Position numbers and translations under genes: made by a program. Of a stretch of DNA of 64,000 nucleotides, positions 13,801 through 35,869 are shown in pieces. The DNA comes from Seriola aureovittata (taxonomy: Eukaryota; Chordata; Actinopteri; Carangiformes; Carangidae): contig NC_079365.1 of NCBI RefSeq assembly GCF_021018895.1, positions 20,173,501 to 20,237,500 of the forward strand. Reading direction: 5' to 3'. Under the pieces are notes generated by a model. The model did no database searches. It saw only the letters and a program-made list of their open reading frames with translations, and was not told the origin of the DNA. The stretch's first letter is position 1; each line of letters begins with the position of its first letter.

Positions 13801-16800
13801 AATTGTGTGGAAGATATGTCTTAAAAGCAAAGATCCATTTGTAAGTCAAGCATGTGTAATCACGAGACACACTTGTGCGCACAAACACACAAAATAAATA
13901 AGATTTTAGTTGTTTTAGCTGCAACCCCCCTTCCTCCACCTCTGTTTTTTTTTTTTTTTGCATGATGCAAAACACAAACCTCTTTCACTCCCTCCACTTA
14001 TCCTTGATCCTTTATTTCTCCCTGCCCCCCCCCACCCCCCTCCTGCTACCCTCCCCAGTTTCTCTCCTCTCGGCCCCATAATGGATTTTTCTTGTGACGT
14101 TAGAAAGAAGTATTTTCTGCTGGAGTGTATTGATTGCTTTAATGGTAGGGAGCAGAGAGAGCAAAGAGAGAGAGAGAAAGAGGGGACTGGAGACATAGAG
14201 GAGTCCATTAGCTTAATAAGAACAGCATCCCTCATGCACAGACGGAAACACACACACACGAGGTACACACACATGCATGTGCGTGCACACGCTCATATAT
14301 CTGACTTCCTTTGTCCTTTGATATGACAGGTATCAGATAACAGCTGTCGCGCTTCAATGTGAACAAGAAAATGCCCACGCTGCATTTTTTTTTGTCTTCA
14401 TGTCATGTCAGTTCATGTTCAGTGTTTTTCCCTGTGTATTGATTATCATCTGACAGCTTAATGGGTTTTGTTTAGATGATACACATGAACCTCAATCTGT
14501 CTGCAAATTAAGAGCTTTTTTTTTTCACTACATCAAGGTGCAATGAAATTTAATCTCAATATAAATATCATTTGTTGTTAATATCATTAGTCAAATGAAG
14601 TCAAGTCATACTTTATTATCCTGATGGAAACCACAGGAATGGCAGCATTTTCCAAATCTAATAAAAGACAGAATTTTATAGCAGTTGCTTAGAAAACAGC
14701 AACAGGGACAAGTTACTATGAGGATTTTACTTTGTATTACCTTGAAAGCAGGTTTCTGTTTTCTGGGAGTAATAATTATTAATAGTAATAGTAGTATTGG
14801 GAAAAAAAGCAGTGATTATAGGAATAGTGGTAATATTAGATTAGATTATTAGTTTAAAAGTATCTGAAACCTTTTTTTTTTTTTTTACCCAACCATCTCT
14901 TTTCAGTATTTGTCATTTCTGGCTGTAAAATGGTTAAATAATGTGAAACGAACATGTTTCATGTGTCTCACCAGGCGGAGTGGAGAGACGAGGTGAGGCA
15001 CCACTTTGAGAAGATCAAGTCAGAGGGGACGTGTCTTCACAGGCTGGACGAGGAGCTGATCAAACGACGCAGAGAAGAGCTCAGGTTAGCCAAGGAGATG
15101 GGAATAAGGGCACTCATGGTAATAGCAGATAAATGTGCACGTCTGTGTATTTATGTCCCTCTCCTCACTTTCCTCTCCACACAGACATGCACTGGACATC
15201 CGGGAGCATTATGAGAGGAAACTGGAGAGAGCCAACAATCTCTACATGGAGCTCAATGCTATCATGCTGCAGCTGGAGATCAAAGAGAAAGAACTGCTCA
15301 AGTAAGAAAACAATGGCACTGATTTGTACCACAAATTAAATGGCTCCGGATAGTACATTATATTAAAGTCCTAGTTCCTGAAAAATTCTAACATTAGAAA
15401 AACTAGGGTTTTAATTATTCATATACCTTACCGCACTAACAGCTTGTTATCCACCGACTTTGGTCAAGCAGTGGATTTGCTATGAAAAGGCATGGAAAAG
15501 TTCATCCATAATGTGAGGCTAATCGCTATTAAATCCAGTTACACGGGGCCATTGCATGCAACAAAGTGCTCTCCTACACCATGCTGAGTATCCATTGACA
15601 TCCATTAAATGAATATTGGCTTTGTGTTAAAACACCAGGAGGGAGCACTCACTGGACAAGAAATACCCGGGCTGCTTCAAGCACCACAGCTCCAGACAGT
15701 CAGCCTCCTCCAACTCGATGGAGAAGCTCATGAAGAAACGCAACGTACCTCAGAAACTGCCCTCACACAGCAAGAGGTGAGACAGGAAGGAGACTTTGCA
15801 AGGCTGTGTTAAGTAATATAGTCTATTTATATCTATATCTGTATCTATTTTTTTTATTAATTCTGTCCCTGTCTTTTCCAGGCCAGACTTACTTAAGTCC
15901 GAAGTTATCCTCCCCAAACTGGACTCGTCCATGACCCAGGTCACAATACCCAACAAAGGCTCTACCTCCCCTGGCCGCTCACGCCGAGGAAAACCTCGCT
16001 ACAGGAAGGCTGGAAAAGGCAGCAGTGGGGATTTGGCTCAGCTAAAAGCCACCCTCTCCTCGTCTTTAGCAATGGTCAACGCCACTTCATCTGTTCCCTG
16101 CAGCAAGCACCATCTAGACCCCAGTGCAGCCCTCAGGGGTCTGCAGCATGACCTGCTGCTCAAGAAGATGTCCTCCTCCAGCCCCGATCTCATTTCAACC
16201 ACCCTGGAAGCTGAAGGCCGGAGGAAGGGGCAGGCGAGGCCGGGGCTGGACAGAGCGGGCAGTCAGAGCGCCTCAGCCGGTCTGGGGGAGAGCAGAAGGA
16301 CTGGAGGGCCAGAAGACGGGCCAGATGTGGGAGTAGGGACTGACGACCTGGCAGAAACACCCCCACGCAGTGACACGCCCAGCGAAGATGCAGCTTCTAT
16401 TCCGTTCTCCAGCAGCCCTGACTCGCCGTGCGGCAGGGGAGCCGCTGCGGGGAGGACGTCTGTGCTCGGGAGCCCCCGCGTTCCCCACGAGGGCGAGGAG
16501 AAGGAGGATGGGACGGTGATCACGCGCTCACCCAGAAGTCAGCGCCTCACACCTGCGGCGCTGCTCTACCGGGCAGCAGTGACACGCAGTCAGGTGAGAC
16601 TTTAACAAAAAATGCTGTGTACTAACTGTAGCGCAGTTTTCACAAAATCATTTTTGTCTTCTTCCTTAAAATGGAGCAAAGATTTACCCATGATACACTC
16701 TTGCAGGTGTTTCACCTGTTTCACTTACTGATTAGACTTCTACAAATGACTTTTGTTTTCTGATTTAGAGATCAAGCTTCCCATTGAGTGCAACCATCTT

Positions 16801-17971
16801 TTATAATGACACTAATAAGTATCACGCACCAAAGTCGCGGAGCATGGCGGAAATCTTTCATGTGTTTTATTATTATTCATTACTGCTGCCAGTGCGCAGC
16901 TGAGGTTCACTGTGTGTTGCACCTGTAACAAAAATGGAATGATAAAGAGGAATTTTGCTGCTGATGATTCAATGAACCTCAAGCTCAGTCAATTCGAAAC
17001 CTGAACACACTGAGCTTTCCAGCAGCGGTATGTATCCAGTGCGTCATCAGGGTCATAACTTACCAGATGGCTCTGAAATGTTGGCAGGATGGTGGGCAAT
17101 TAGTCTGCAGTGAAACAGGCAAACACGGATGTTTCATACTTACTGTAAATATTCTCCACAGAGACGCGGAGTGTCGTCAGAGGAAGAGGAAGGAGAAGTG
17201 GACAGTGAAGTGGAGTTACCGAGAAGACGGTACGAGTTTTTAAACACATTAGATAGAATTATTGAATACCTGCTTTATTTATATTTAAATCATTTTGCCT
17301 GATTAGACCTCTTCTCAGACATCACCTGAACTCTCCTGTTAGTTTGTTGCACCTGTAAGGGTGAGCAGCCCCTTTAAATCCACTAATCTTCTCTCCCATA
17401 GACGTCCCGTGAGCATGACCAAATGCCAGTCCCTGTCAACGTTTAGCTCAGAGAACTTGTCAGTCTCGGACGGCGAGGAGGGAAACACCAGTGACCACTC
17501 CCACAGCGGCACACCGGACGTGGTCAGCACCAACACCGACGAGCGTCTGGACGACAAGAGCGATGACCTGCTGTCTCAGGGCTCGGAGATTCCCGCCGAC
17601 CCGTCTGACCCGACCCAGCTGGGCTCCGACGGGCTGTCCGAGAAGGAAGCTATTCTACGACAAGTCAAGACCCAGCTCGCTTCTAATGACCACAATTATG
17701 AGGTAGGCAAGAAAAGAGTGAGTGAACAGAAAGAGACAAAATAGTACAAAATAGTAGTCAGATATACAGCGTAGAGATGTAGCTGACAGATGCGAACAAT
17801 ACTTTACCCTTCAAGAATCTGATACTGTAGATAAATGTTAAAGAATCTGTTGCTGTTATAAAAATAATTTTTGCTTCAAACCAGGGCCTGTATGATGACT
17901 CGGACTGTGACAGCGCAGAGCTGGACCATTCAGGCATCGCAGAGCCCAGCCAACCTCCAACCAACTGGTGA
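5930..17971 (+). CDS. map3k12: Mitogen-activated protein kinase kinase kinase 12 (dual leucine zipper kinase, DLK)
   Basis: A cytoplasmic Ser/Thr kinase of the mixed-lineage group, which in vertebrates activates MKK4/MKK7-JNK signalling in neuronal stress and axon injury. There are thirteen coding exons: 5930-6422, 9024-9207, 9630-9821, 10310-10468, 12504-12662, 12930-13038, 14975-15084, 15185-15301, 15639-15776, 15882-16593, 17162-17229, 17402-17702 and 17885-17971. Together they are 2829 nt, 942 aa, in frame throughout. The N-terminus ([13 protein letters not shown]) and [20 protein letters not shown] match DLK. The kinase domain has GSGAQG (about 181-186), VAVKK (K201), HRDLKSPN (D285) and DFG (D303). 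Leucine-zipper sequence follows the kinase in the exons at 14975-15301. The tail carries [14 protein letters not shown] and [12 protein letters not shown] blocks known from mammalian DLK. The N-terminal CVLRNV..FANSVL segment corresponds to the longer mammalian isoform. All key kinase residues are present. Confidence 0.97.
7833..7874. repeat. (CA)n microsatellite in map3k12 intron
   Basis: An uninterrupted CA run of about 42 bases in the first coding-side intron of map3k12. Confidence 0.9.
8475..8755 (+). repeat. Degenerate dispersed teleost repeat, copy 1
   Basis: Contains 'gctctgtgaggctctactt', 'tgctcacaataacaatgct', 'gatgaatcctctgggga' and 'tagttgttgagatgttt'. I recognise these blocks as parts of an abundant percomorph non-coding repeat. 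The reverse complement of the 'gatgaatcctctgggga' block recurs near 45480. The copy is truncated and carries no coding capacity. Confidence 0.65.
10469..12503 (+). other. map3k12: map3k12 intron splitting the kinase domain
   Basis: A 2.0 kb phase-2 intron that interrupts a Trp codon after VDI, at the boundary between the activation segment and the SFGVVLWE block. It is AT-rich between 11300 and 11850, and I see no gene or recognisable transposon in it. Confidence 0.85.
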
Positions 17972-20332
17972 AAACCCAACACCTCAACCCACTCAGACAC
18001 TCGCAGATCTGACCTCTGAATGCCTCTTTTGTTCTCACAGACCTTAGAAAACACTGAGTCATGATCAGGGACATTGCGGGGAGTCGGGAAATGAAGGCCT
18101 GTCACCCTTCATTACAAGCAGCAACACAAAACAAATTCTTGGAAATTGGCGAGTGGGATGAAAAACGTGACATCCTGGGGAGAAAAAAAAAAACGGAAAA
18201 ATCCTATTCTGTTTGAGATAAATCACAGGGATGTGAAACTGAACTGGGGCACTAGCTGAGCTGACGGAGCAGCTGCCTCGTCTGCTCCTTCCTTAGCAAC
18301 TGGCCCTAGATCAGCTTTACAAAAACACATGAAATGACACCTCAGCGACAGGGGCCTCAGTCAAAAGAGGCCAACTACACAACCGTCTGTTCACGTCTCT
18401 CGTCATCTTCCATGTCAGTTTGTATTTTTATCTCCGTCATGAAAAATGTGTGTCATGTTATTTCAAGTCGTGTCATATGAGAACATGTTTATGAACTCCT
18501 ATCAGGGCTTCTATTATATTTTAATGTTTCCGTTGTCAACGTTACTGGGACATCCACTGATGTTGCTACTTGCACTTAATTTAAGAAAAAGTTCCTTGTT
18601 ATTATTGTGTCATATCCTCTCAAAATATTATGCACTGACTAATTTATTATTAATTTACAGTGAAGTTAAAAAAAAACAAAGTTTACATTTTTCCATTTGT
18701 GTTGTTTACATTATTATTTTTTTTAATTTATATTTGTAACACGGATTATGTTGCCATTTTCTACTTCGGTGTTTTAATATTAATGTAAATATGTGATGTT
18801 GTACAATGAACAAATTTTTAAAAATGTGAGATTGTATAATTTAAAGGTGCTGATGTTTCTAATTAGGTGACGCTACTCTATTTGAACCTCAAAAAGCTTA
18901 TGGTAGTAGAATGTACTGTAGCTGCTGTTCATGTCTGAGCATCAAAACACAGAGAAAAGAGGAACAACATGTGAACAAAGAAGCAATACGTCTGCTCCGG
19001 TACAATATGTCCTTTCATGTCACAGGTTAAAGGAACCACATGTGGGTTTATTCAGGGCAGACAGGCTTTTTTTTTTTTTTTTTTTTTAGTATTGCAGTGT
19101 TTATTGTATTAAAATGCAATACCAGTTTGGAAGTCCCTTTCTGAGCATCTAGGTGTATATATAGCATCAAAAAAGCATGCTGGTGAAGAGGTATGGACAG
19201 CCCATTGGATATTTATCAATCAAAAGCTGTCACTGTTTGTGATTCAGATCTAAATGAAAAATTAGACCCATCCACAGAGGACAGATGCAACACAAGTAAG
19301 ACTGCTAGGACAGGTTTAACGACTGAAGTTGCATGGATGACAGGGACATGAAACACCAAGAAGGATCTCACAATCACTTAAAAAAAAAAAAAAAAAAAAG
19401 ACATTCACCTTTTCTGCTCTCACTCAGTTCTAGCATTGCCAGACCAGCAGCCACACTATGTATGCGGTGTGCTAGCATAGAGGAGAGGAGATTATCTGGG
19501 GAAACGTAATAATGTGGCTCATTTATGTAAACAACCCCCCCCCCCCAGTTCCATACTGTGGATTCTAGTATTGTTTTAGTAAATAAATCAGAGAACTGAC
19601 CTTTGGCTTATTCAACACCAGTGGGTAAAAATGCTGAACATTTTGGATCTCAACTTTGCAGTTTTTCTGCTCTCATAAAAAATCAGTGTACGCTTCAAAA
19701 TGGCCTGCGATACTACGATTTGTCCACTTGTAGTTTTTGCCTACTCCCAAGATTGCAGATTACCTTAGATGCTGAAGCTTTACAAGCCCACAGTGTGGTT
19801 CATCAGCTTAGAGGAAGATCACTCTGACATTGTCCTCACCGGCAGATGGTCATTTTTCACAATTATATAAGGGCTCCCTCATGATTGCCAGTATGATAGA
19901 TCAAACTGTTGCTTTTATGTACTGGTGTCTCTTGACAAGCCTTCTTTATGTACATGTGGTTCAATCTGACTCTACAACAGCACATTACATCCTGTTCCAT
20001 TAATACATGACTGATCAGGTCAAACTCAATAAGCTAGAAACGGCAGCTTGTTTGTTTGTTTGTTTTTTAAATCTGGTGTTAAGTTTTAAAGTTTAAATTT
20101 ATAGAGCATTTTAAACTGATTGAGCCCCCAAGGTTTAAAGCTAAAAATCCTCATGCAGGATAAAATGTTGCCAAAAAGCAAAACTACTGCCCTCTAGTGT
20201 CTCGACTGTGGAGGTACTTGTGTTTCCTATGATGCCGATTGAAACAACCTGGTATGAACTGAAATGTTTGCTTTTTATACTGCATTATTGTAACTGTACA
20301 ATAAATATATTTAAGAAACAATTTAAAATAAA
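17972..20332 (+). other. map3k12: 3' UTR of map3k12 with poly(A) signals
   Basis: From the TGA at 17969-17971 the sequence continues without a credible exon to two AATAAA hexamers (20300-20305 and 20327-20332). It contains poly-T (19069-19087), poly-A (19380-19399) and poly-C (19534-19547) tracts. The end lies about 100 bases from the converging poly(A) signal of pcbp2. Confidence 0.7.
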
Positions 20333-20424
20333 ATCAAACCTGTAAAAACTCAACTCCTGGGCTCGGTCTACTTTAAACAGCGACAGAAGACTCAGGACAG
20401 TCTGTGGTTTGAGCATTTCACATC

Positions 20425-20430
20425 TTTATT
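20425..20430 (-). terminator. pcbp2: Poly(A) signal of pcbp2
   Basis: TTTATT on the plus strand, AATAAA on the minus strand. It lies about 1.26 kb past the short-tail stop codon of pcbp2 and is the most distal good hexamer before the converging 3' end of map3k12. Confidence 0.55.
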
Positions 20431-21692
20431 TCTGTATTTTTTTAACAATGTTGTGGCACCCAGGTCTACAGTCTCAAAAACGTGCACAAAAGTTTTCTTT
20501 CCTGCAAATAAAAAATAAAATAAATTCTGACTTGAGCAAAGCAAAGAGCAGGAAACTAGTGTTAAATCACAACCCTTTCTTTGTCTAGTTCCAGAGCTTC
20601 AATGATTTCAGTTCTCAGCCTCATCACGTTTAATAGACAGATCAGTCAGTGTCCAGGAGTTAATCCCCCTTTGGTAGTTAAAAAAAAATATTTCCTCCAT
20701 TTAAAACAAATATTCCAACATTTTTTTTTTTTTTTTTTATAGTATATATCAGTCTTTACAAAAAAAGCGAGGAGAACCCTCTGCTTCCGATCCCTTGAGC
20801 CAAGCCCAAACCCCGAAAAACCCCCCATCCCAGCAAAATATCAACACATGATCTCAGGACCAGGAGAGGGGGAAAACAGGAATGACATGTAGAGGGGAGG
20901 AGTGGGGGTGGGGGGGAAACTGACATGCGTAGTAATACACATTTTAAATTATCTGGATAAATTCAACTGTGAGTGTTAAAACATTTGTCGTCATAACCAA
21001 ATATAATCAGTGACAGTGCATGTACAGCTACGCATTCTCATCAGTGACACGAGCATAATCCATGTTACAAGCACTTCAATTGAAAAGGTGACAAAGGGGG
21101 AGACCGCTGTGTATATTTAAAGCGAGTGAGTGTGGACATGAAGTGAACAGACCGACTTGTGGAACTGGATGAGAAAAAGGCAGGGGGGCGTATATAAACA
21201 CAGAATAAAACAGTCACTCTATTCTTATTTTTGATACTTTTTGTTTATTTTTCCTTTTTTGTCTTTTCCTTTTTAAAGAAAAAAACTGACTGTATAGAAC
21301 TAAATCTATATGCCTATTCAGAGTTTTCCAACTCTACTCCTCTGTGATGGCAAAGAAAGAAAAAGGGAAGAAGGCGTGGGATCCATCCAAGAAAAAAAAA
21401 AAAACACAAAAAAAAGGAGAAAAAAAAAGAAAAAAAGAAGTCTAATAACAAATCATTAAAACCTCCAACTCGACTCAAAAAGGGAATTAAAAACCTAATT
21501 GTTTGCTTCTTTTTACTAAAACCAAAACAAAGAAAATAAATAATGAACTCAGCGGATCAAATCAGTGGCGGTTGACCTTCAAATGAGGAAGAGGCAGTAT
21601 AATATATAAACTCTTAAGTCGGATAGTTGCATTGACTGCTTTATGGTAGCCGATGATATAAAAGTGAGATTTAGTGCAGATGCAGTGTCTTA

Positions 21693-30551
<8,859 letters not shown>

Positions 30552-30611
30552 AACTGCAACTGCAACCTAGCCGTCCGTATAGAACTGGGGTCTTTGGTCA
30601 CCGAGATGGAT

Positions 30612-32005
30612 CTAAAGGGACACACAGACAAGAAATTATATACCAAGGTTGATTATGTGACGAGACTGAATTGGGTAAAGAAAACACACACAACATGAAT
30701 GCAGATTAGGGGTAACAAATGTAAGACAGGTGATATGCCTTTATCCCATGTATGAAAGTGGTCTGTTAGCACTGACTTATACATCATTAAAAAAAAGGTG
30801 GTTAATTATTAAGGTCTCTGTTAGATAAACGTACAGCAACATTCATATCCATGGTGAGCTAATAATACGTCCTAGCACTGACTTATATATTATTCATTTT
30901 CTGACCTATTGTGTTTTCATGATTCTTGAGAGTACAGATACAATGTTGCTTAAAAGTCACAGATTTAAAGGCCACCATGACACAAAGTATTTGAAGGCTC
31001 CTATCTTACTAATTTTATGACAAACTAAAACATTCAGTTCAGTCACAATAGACCATGTCACATCCTTTGGCTGAATGTGCAAAGTTGGATGACAAATTAA
31101 AAAAATATATGATGCTATAAATGTCGGTTTTCAATAAGACCGATTTCCCCTTCGGAAATAAATATGAACCTTTCCATAAAGTATATGATAAATCTGTGCC
31201 ACAGCCTATGCTAACGATAATGCCAATGAAAGCTGATGCGTACTACGATGTATCAGGGAAAAAAATAGCTAAGGTCTCACTTTCACTGTCCCAACTACAT
31301 GCTGCTGGTTGGGCATTTTATTTTCAAACATCTAAATTATGCTCTGACCCAAGTTATACGACTCCAAACAAGTAAATTAGCGCGGAATCCATCTCAATGC
31401 TAACTGGAAAACATATGGGTCGTGTGCTAACGATGCCTTCATCATTAGCTATGAATCAAGTTTATCAACAAACATGCGGACGATGTATCCCTCATAAGCA
31501 CAGTTAGAGCTATATTTCGTAATATTCACTCACAAGTATGTTCAGTATGAAAAGCAAATATATTAACCGCTGACTACGCTTATGTTTTTAAGTTTAAAGT
31601 AAGTCCATTTAACTATTAATGCTTGTTCTAAGTCAGTTAGCCGATTAGCATTTTGGTTGCTCACCGTGTTGGGAAAATGAATGGAGCATGCGTGCGCTAC
31701 TTAGCAATGCTAGCTACTTCGCTAAATTGCTCAACGTTATTAATAGCTGTCTAAATAACTGCACCTTTCATGGCATGGTAATAACGTCCTCTTTTGATCT
31801 AGTACAAGTGCTAAACGGGAGACAGCATTTTTTAAAGGCGACATTAAAATCAAACTTCCCCGTGGTGAGACTGCGTGCTCATCGCCGTGCGGCCTGTTAG
31901 CACGCTGCTGGACAAGCAGCCGCTAGCTGCTGGGCGCGATTTCTTTCCGCTACTTCTGATCATAACAACAAATATAAAAACAGCGAACATCAAAATAAAA
32001 CTCAC
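30612..32005 (-). other. pcbp2: First intron of pcbp2
   Basis: A 1.4 kb intron between the non-coding exon (donor at 32005) and the start-codon exon. I see no repeat or additional exon here. Open frames such as the one at 31121-31375 have no splice or homology support. Confidence 0.65.
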
Positions 32006-32260
32006 CTGACTCCTGCGCTGGTAGTGACCGGGGGGAGGGTTGGGGTTGTAAGGGTAGAAGGGGAGAGGTTCGGGAGGGTAGAAACCCGGGGGAGAGTTTA
32101 GAGAGGACTCGGGGAAGAGGGAAGAGTGATGTGAGATCGAGCTCCACTCCTTTACACAAAGACAACAAAATCATCACCTCTGAACTTTCCCCTTTCACCC
32201 AACCCAAACCCCCATCCGAGTATGACCCGAGGACTCCCCAAAATCACGTCCCTAATAAAA
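32006..32260 (-). promoter_or_regulatory. pcbp2: Non-coding exon 1 and promoter region of pcbp2
   Basis: On the minus strand a GC- and pyrimidine-rich stretch ends at a strong donor (gagtcag|gtgagt, 32006/32005). No TATA box is seen, which fits a housekeeping-type promoter. The start site is not resolved. The open frame through this exon (31950-32207) is not considered coding. Confidence 0.5.
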
Positions 32261-33262
32261 AAGTTATAGCAGCACATTCGAGCGACATTATGCTACAATA
32301 TGGCAGGTTAAAGGAAAGAATTTCATTAAAAAAAAACAAGTTATTGCGTATAATAGAAACATTATTGCATTGTTTTTAAAACAGCAAGGAGCAGCTGTCT
32401 AAAGTAACCGATGACCGACATGTTTTACACGTATTTAAGCATTATTTATCAAATAAACGTATGCTTCATAAGTGTGTCTGATATGTTCATATTTACAAAC
32501 TTCAATAAAATACTAATTTATAGGGCCACTAGTGGGCGCAAAGTGTATTACAACTGTTTATAACTTCAATTATTTATTATCCTGGGGACAACACAAACAT
32601 CTTAGACTTCTCATTTACACGTATTTATTAAGCAGGATTAATTGAAGGTCCTTTATATGTAATTACAATTAGTGCAGATACAAAGCAGTGAAGAATGATG
32701 TTTCTCTGCAGTCATGTACAGTGATAAACATAAAATTAAAAAAGAAAATAAAATCAGTAGGCCTAAATGAAGACATTCATCGGTATCATCTCCACCTCTA
32801 AGTTAATCTTTCTGAGAAAGAAAAAACATATTTACATTTTTTTTGGTTTTACTAAATCACAATGTTAGATTTTCTCTAAAATCCGAAGATTAATCTGTTT
32901 ATTAAGAAAAGTTGTGTGCAGATTGCTGTATTCCCTCTTCAGAATATTTCAATATGTTTGCACACTAGTGTATGTATTTTTACTATTAAACAGAAAACAT
33001 AAATACAGAAAGTTTGACATGAACACCATAAAAATCATGAAATGTTAGAGTGCCAATAAAGATTAATGCTGTGTGGATGCTCACATCCTATGCATACATT
33101 TTTAGTGTTGTAGCATATAATAGATGTGATAAAACACTATATTTTCCATAAATCCTGTTAAAAGTGAAAACAATTGTGTTTGAGTGTTTATGATTTATAC
33201 TGAGGCTGCTCTTTTGTGAAGCAGCATTTCTGAGAAAGCCGTGTTTTTTCGAACTGGTGGTC

Positions 33263-34844
33263 TCAGTCTGAGTCACTGCTACTGCTGCTGCTACTGCTGC
33301 TGCTGGAGGACTGTGGAAAAAAGAGAAAAATTATATGTGTTTAATTTCATTTAAGCTGCATTATACAAATGCAAACTTTGCACTACAATCGTTATGATCT
33401 AGGTGAAAGGTTGGGAATAACCACCCATTATTCATTAAGTAGACAGGGTTATATGAGTCATGCGATGGTCAAGTGGAAGGAATGTTATTATCATCTATTT
33501 TCAAGGCTCGGTGGCTACAAATCTGTCGTAAGTGATTGTAATGGATCATAGATTTTCAGTTTCATCTCGCCGACAATCTTCCCAGAAGATCAAAAAGAGG
33601 TGTTTAAGATGAAGGTTTTAATCTGTAAATTCTCAGCCTAGTTTTTTTTTTTTTATACCTGTTTTATTGTCATTATTCTATGGCTATAAAATGAGAAAAT
33701 AGAATTAAGATGTATGTATGTGCTTGCATAGGGTTTTGCAATACAAACCCAGTTGCTCTGTCTTGTATAAATTCCCAGATGCCTTTAGAGGTCACTATAT
33801 CAAAACTTTTTTGTAGCAGTGCATATTTCTGCTAATGTGAGGTTTTTACCTGGTGAATTAGTCAATGCTTGCTGAGTTTGACATGATAAATCTCCTGAGT
33901 AATTATGAATAATTTAATGTAATGAAAAATTGATTAGATTTTCTGCCTGACAGAAAAGTACACTTTGACAAATCAATTAGCCATTTAATGTTTTTTTCAC
34001 AATTTTCTTACTATTTGGCTGGATAATTAATGTTTAAATTAATCTTGCAGTTGCAGTGTCATATACAACACACAAGGTATGGAGAAGGAATTACTTCTAT
34101 TACATTACTATCTCTCAGCTCTGTGAGACGTGGGAGACCTGGGGATCACAGGCGTTGGCAGGTTCAAGTTACATCTTCTTATCTAGTTTTAGCATTAATG
34201 TTTCACCTGAAGGAGGGGCCATTATCAACAACTCTTTCACGGTTTACCTTTATACCCAGTCTCACCTTGCCGTGTTTGTGGTGCCCATGCTTGTGGCTCT
34301 TATGTCCTTTCTTCATCTTCTTCTTCATCTTTTTGTGGGCTTTGTGTCCAACCATCCCCATTCCCGCTCCTGCCAATCCTCCGGCTAACGCTCCAGCCAT
34401 TGGATTCATCCCTCCATGATGACCTTTATGGTGACCCCCTTTTGGAGAGTGCGGGTATGGTCCTGGGAGAACACCTCCAGGAGGGACCACTGGATATCCA
34501 CCTGGAGCCATAGGGTAAGGATGAGGTCCTGGAGCTCCATAAGGCATCACCCCAGGAGGTGCATTCGGAACCATAGCTGGGTTCATACCAGCTGGGTACT
34601 GGCCAGGTGGGTAAGCTGGATTTGGAGGCTGGGGGAAGACTCCTGAAGCAGGTGCAGCAGGATATGCAGGGTTGTAACCAGGAGGGTAGGCAGGGTTTGG
34701 TGGTCCCACTGGAGGGGGAGGTCCTGATACACATAAAAGTAGATGCACACCTTATACTTAAAAACACCTATATTATAAAACAGGTATAAACAAGTCATGA
34801 AACATGCTGGTTATGTGTGATATCCCACCTTGATTTGGCCACAT
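33263..34844 (-). CDS. prr13: Proline-rich protein 13, copy A
   Basis: A small Pro/Gly/Tyr-rich protein; the mammalian protein, also called TXR1, is linked to thrombospondin-1 repression and taxane resistance. Coding exons: 34829-34844 (MWPNQ plus one base), 34266-34723 and 33263-33310, giving 173 aa. Order of parts: a repetitive PPNPAYPPG-type proline domain (about 6-110), a Gly/Ala-rich segment (MNPMAGALAGGLAGAGMGM), a Lys/His block with KAHKKMKKKMKK and ending HHKHGK, and an acidic-capped serine tail of 12 Ser then DSD. The MW.PN start and HGK-Ser(n)-DSD end match mammalian PRR13, where the serine tail is also conserved. A leader exon ends at 35368 and the start-codon exon begins at 34892. 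Confidence 0.9.
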
Positions 34845-35367
34845 GTTTTTTGACCTGGCAGGTCAAACACTTCAGGGAGAAACCTGCAGAAACTGAAAAA
34901 TTAAATGCAGTGAATATTTAGTAACATTGCATTACATGTAAAAACAAAAAACAAAAAAAAAGAAGTTTGTCAACAGTCCTGTGGTTGATCATGTGAGATG
35001 ATACCTTGAGTATTTGTCACTACATCTAGTTGTTACAGTCTCTATGTGCTGCATGCTGCATAAAACAAGTATTGTAGGTAATGCGCTTACTTTGTTATAA
35101 AACTTTATTACAACTAACAAAACACTTGAATCACAAAATCACAGTTCATGACGTTATAACATCATGTCTAAATGATGGTCTAATCCCTCAATAACCACCT
35201 GTAGTATCGCAACATTTTCTCCATTTAACTCTGTATTGCAGGTATGATATGACAGAAATCACAAAAAACAGGTGTAACTCATCTCAATGTTGTAGTTTCA
35301 GCTTTTTTTGTTCCATACACGCCACGTGTAATCACTGTTTGACAATGGTTAGATTTCAAAGGCTTAC

Positions 35368-35475
35368 CTTGGAAACTTGCCTCGGGTCTGGGTAAGTTTC
35401 TCAAGAATTCAGACTAAGCTTCGTCTGTGTTTTTCTTCCGCATTGAACTGAACAGCAGCAGCAGCAGCAGCAAAA
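35368..35475 (-). promoter_or_regulatory. prr13: Leader exon and CAG-repeat promoter of prr13 copy A
   Basis: The donor (ttccaag|gtaagc at 35368/35367) closes a non-coding exon shared with copy B. On the plus strand (CAG)6 followed by poly-A (35453-35484) lies at its 5' side, an expansion absent from copy B. Upstream, 'ggaagccacgcccgttgtta' is conserved between the copies, and 'ttacgcaatgacg' (35519-35531) resembles a C/EBP-ATF composite site. Confidence 0.5.
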
Positions 35476-35599
35476 AAAAAAAAAAGTATCAGGAAGCCAC
35501 GCCCGTTGTTACGCACATTACGCAATGACGAAATTCCTGTAGTCTTTGAATGAGAAGCTGATCTACTAGTTTCTTTGGTACAAAACACAATGATAATGA

Positions 35600-35692
35600 A
35601 ATGACAGGCAGGCAGGCACACACACACACGCACGCACGCACCTACGCACGCACGCACGCGAGCACGCACACACACACATACACACACACAAT
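35600..35692. repeat. Mixed CA/CGCA microsatellite
   Basis: A compound run of GGCA, ACAC and CGCA units. It follows the conserved prr13 promoter of copy A, and a shorter CA-rich counterpart (38644-38671) follows the promoter of copy B. Confidence 0.85.
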
Positions 35693-35869
35693 ACTGTCAA
35701 AATCAATTGACAGCTCATTATCAATTGTCAAAATGAACAATATAAAACTAAACTAGTAAAATTAAATATAATATATGAAACTAAACTAGTTCACAACATC
35801 GTCAAAAATGAACTATGTTCCTATTACATATATTATATGACATGGATGTAAACTGCAAAGAGAGGTGAT

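Noticed and set aside
31121..31375. 84-codon open frame in the first intron of pcbp2
   Set aside because: No splice sites, Kozak context or recognisable motif; AT-rich chance frame.
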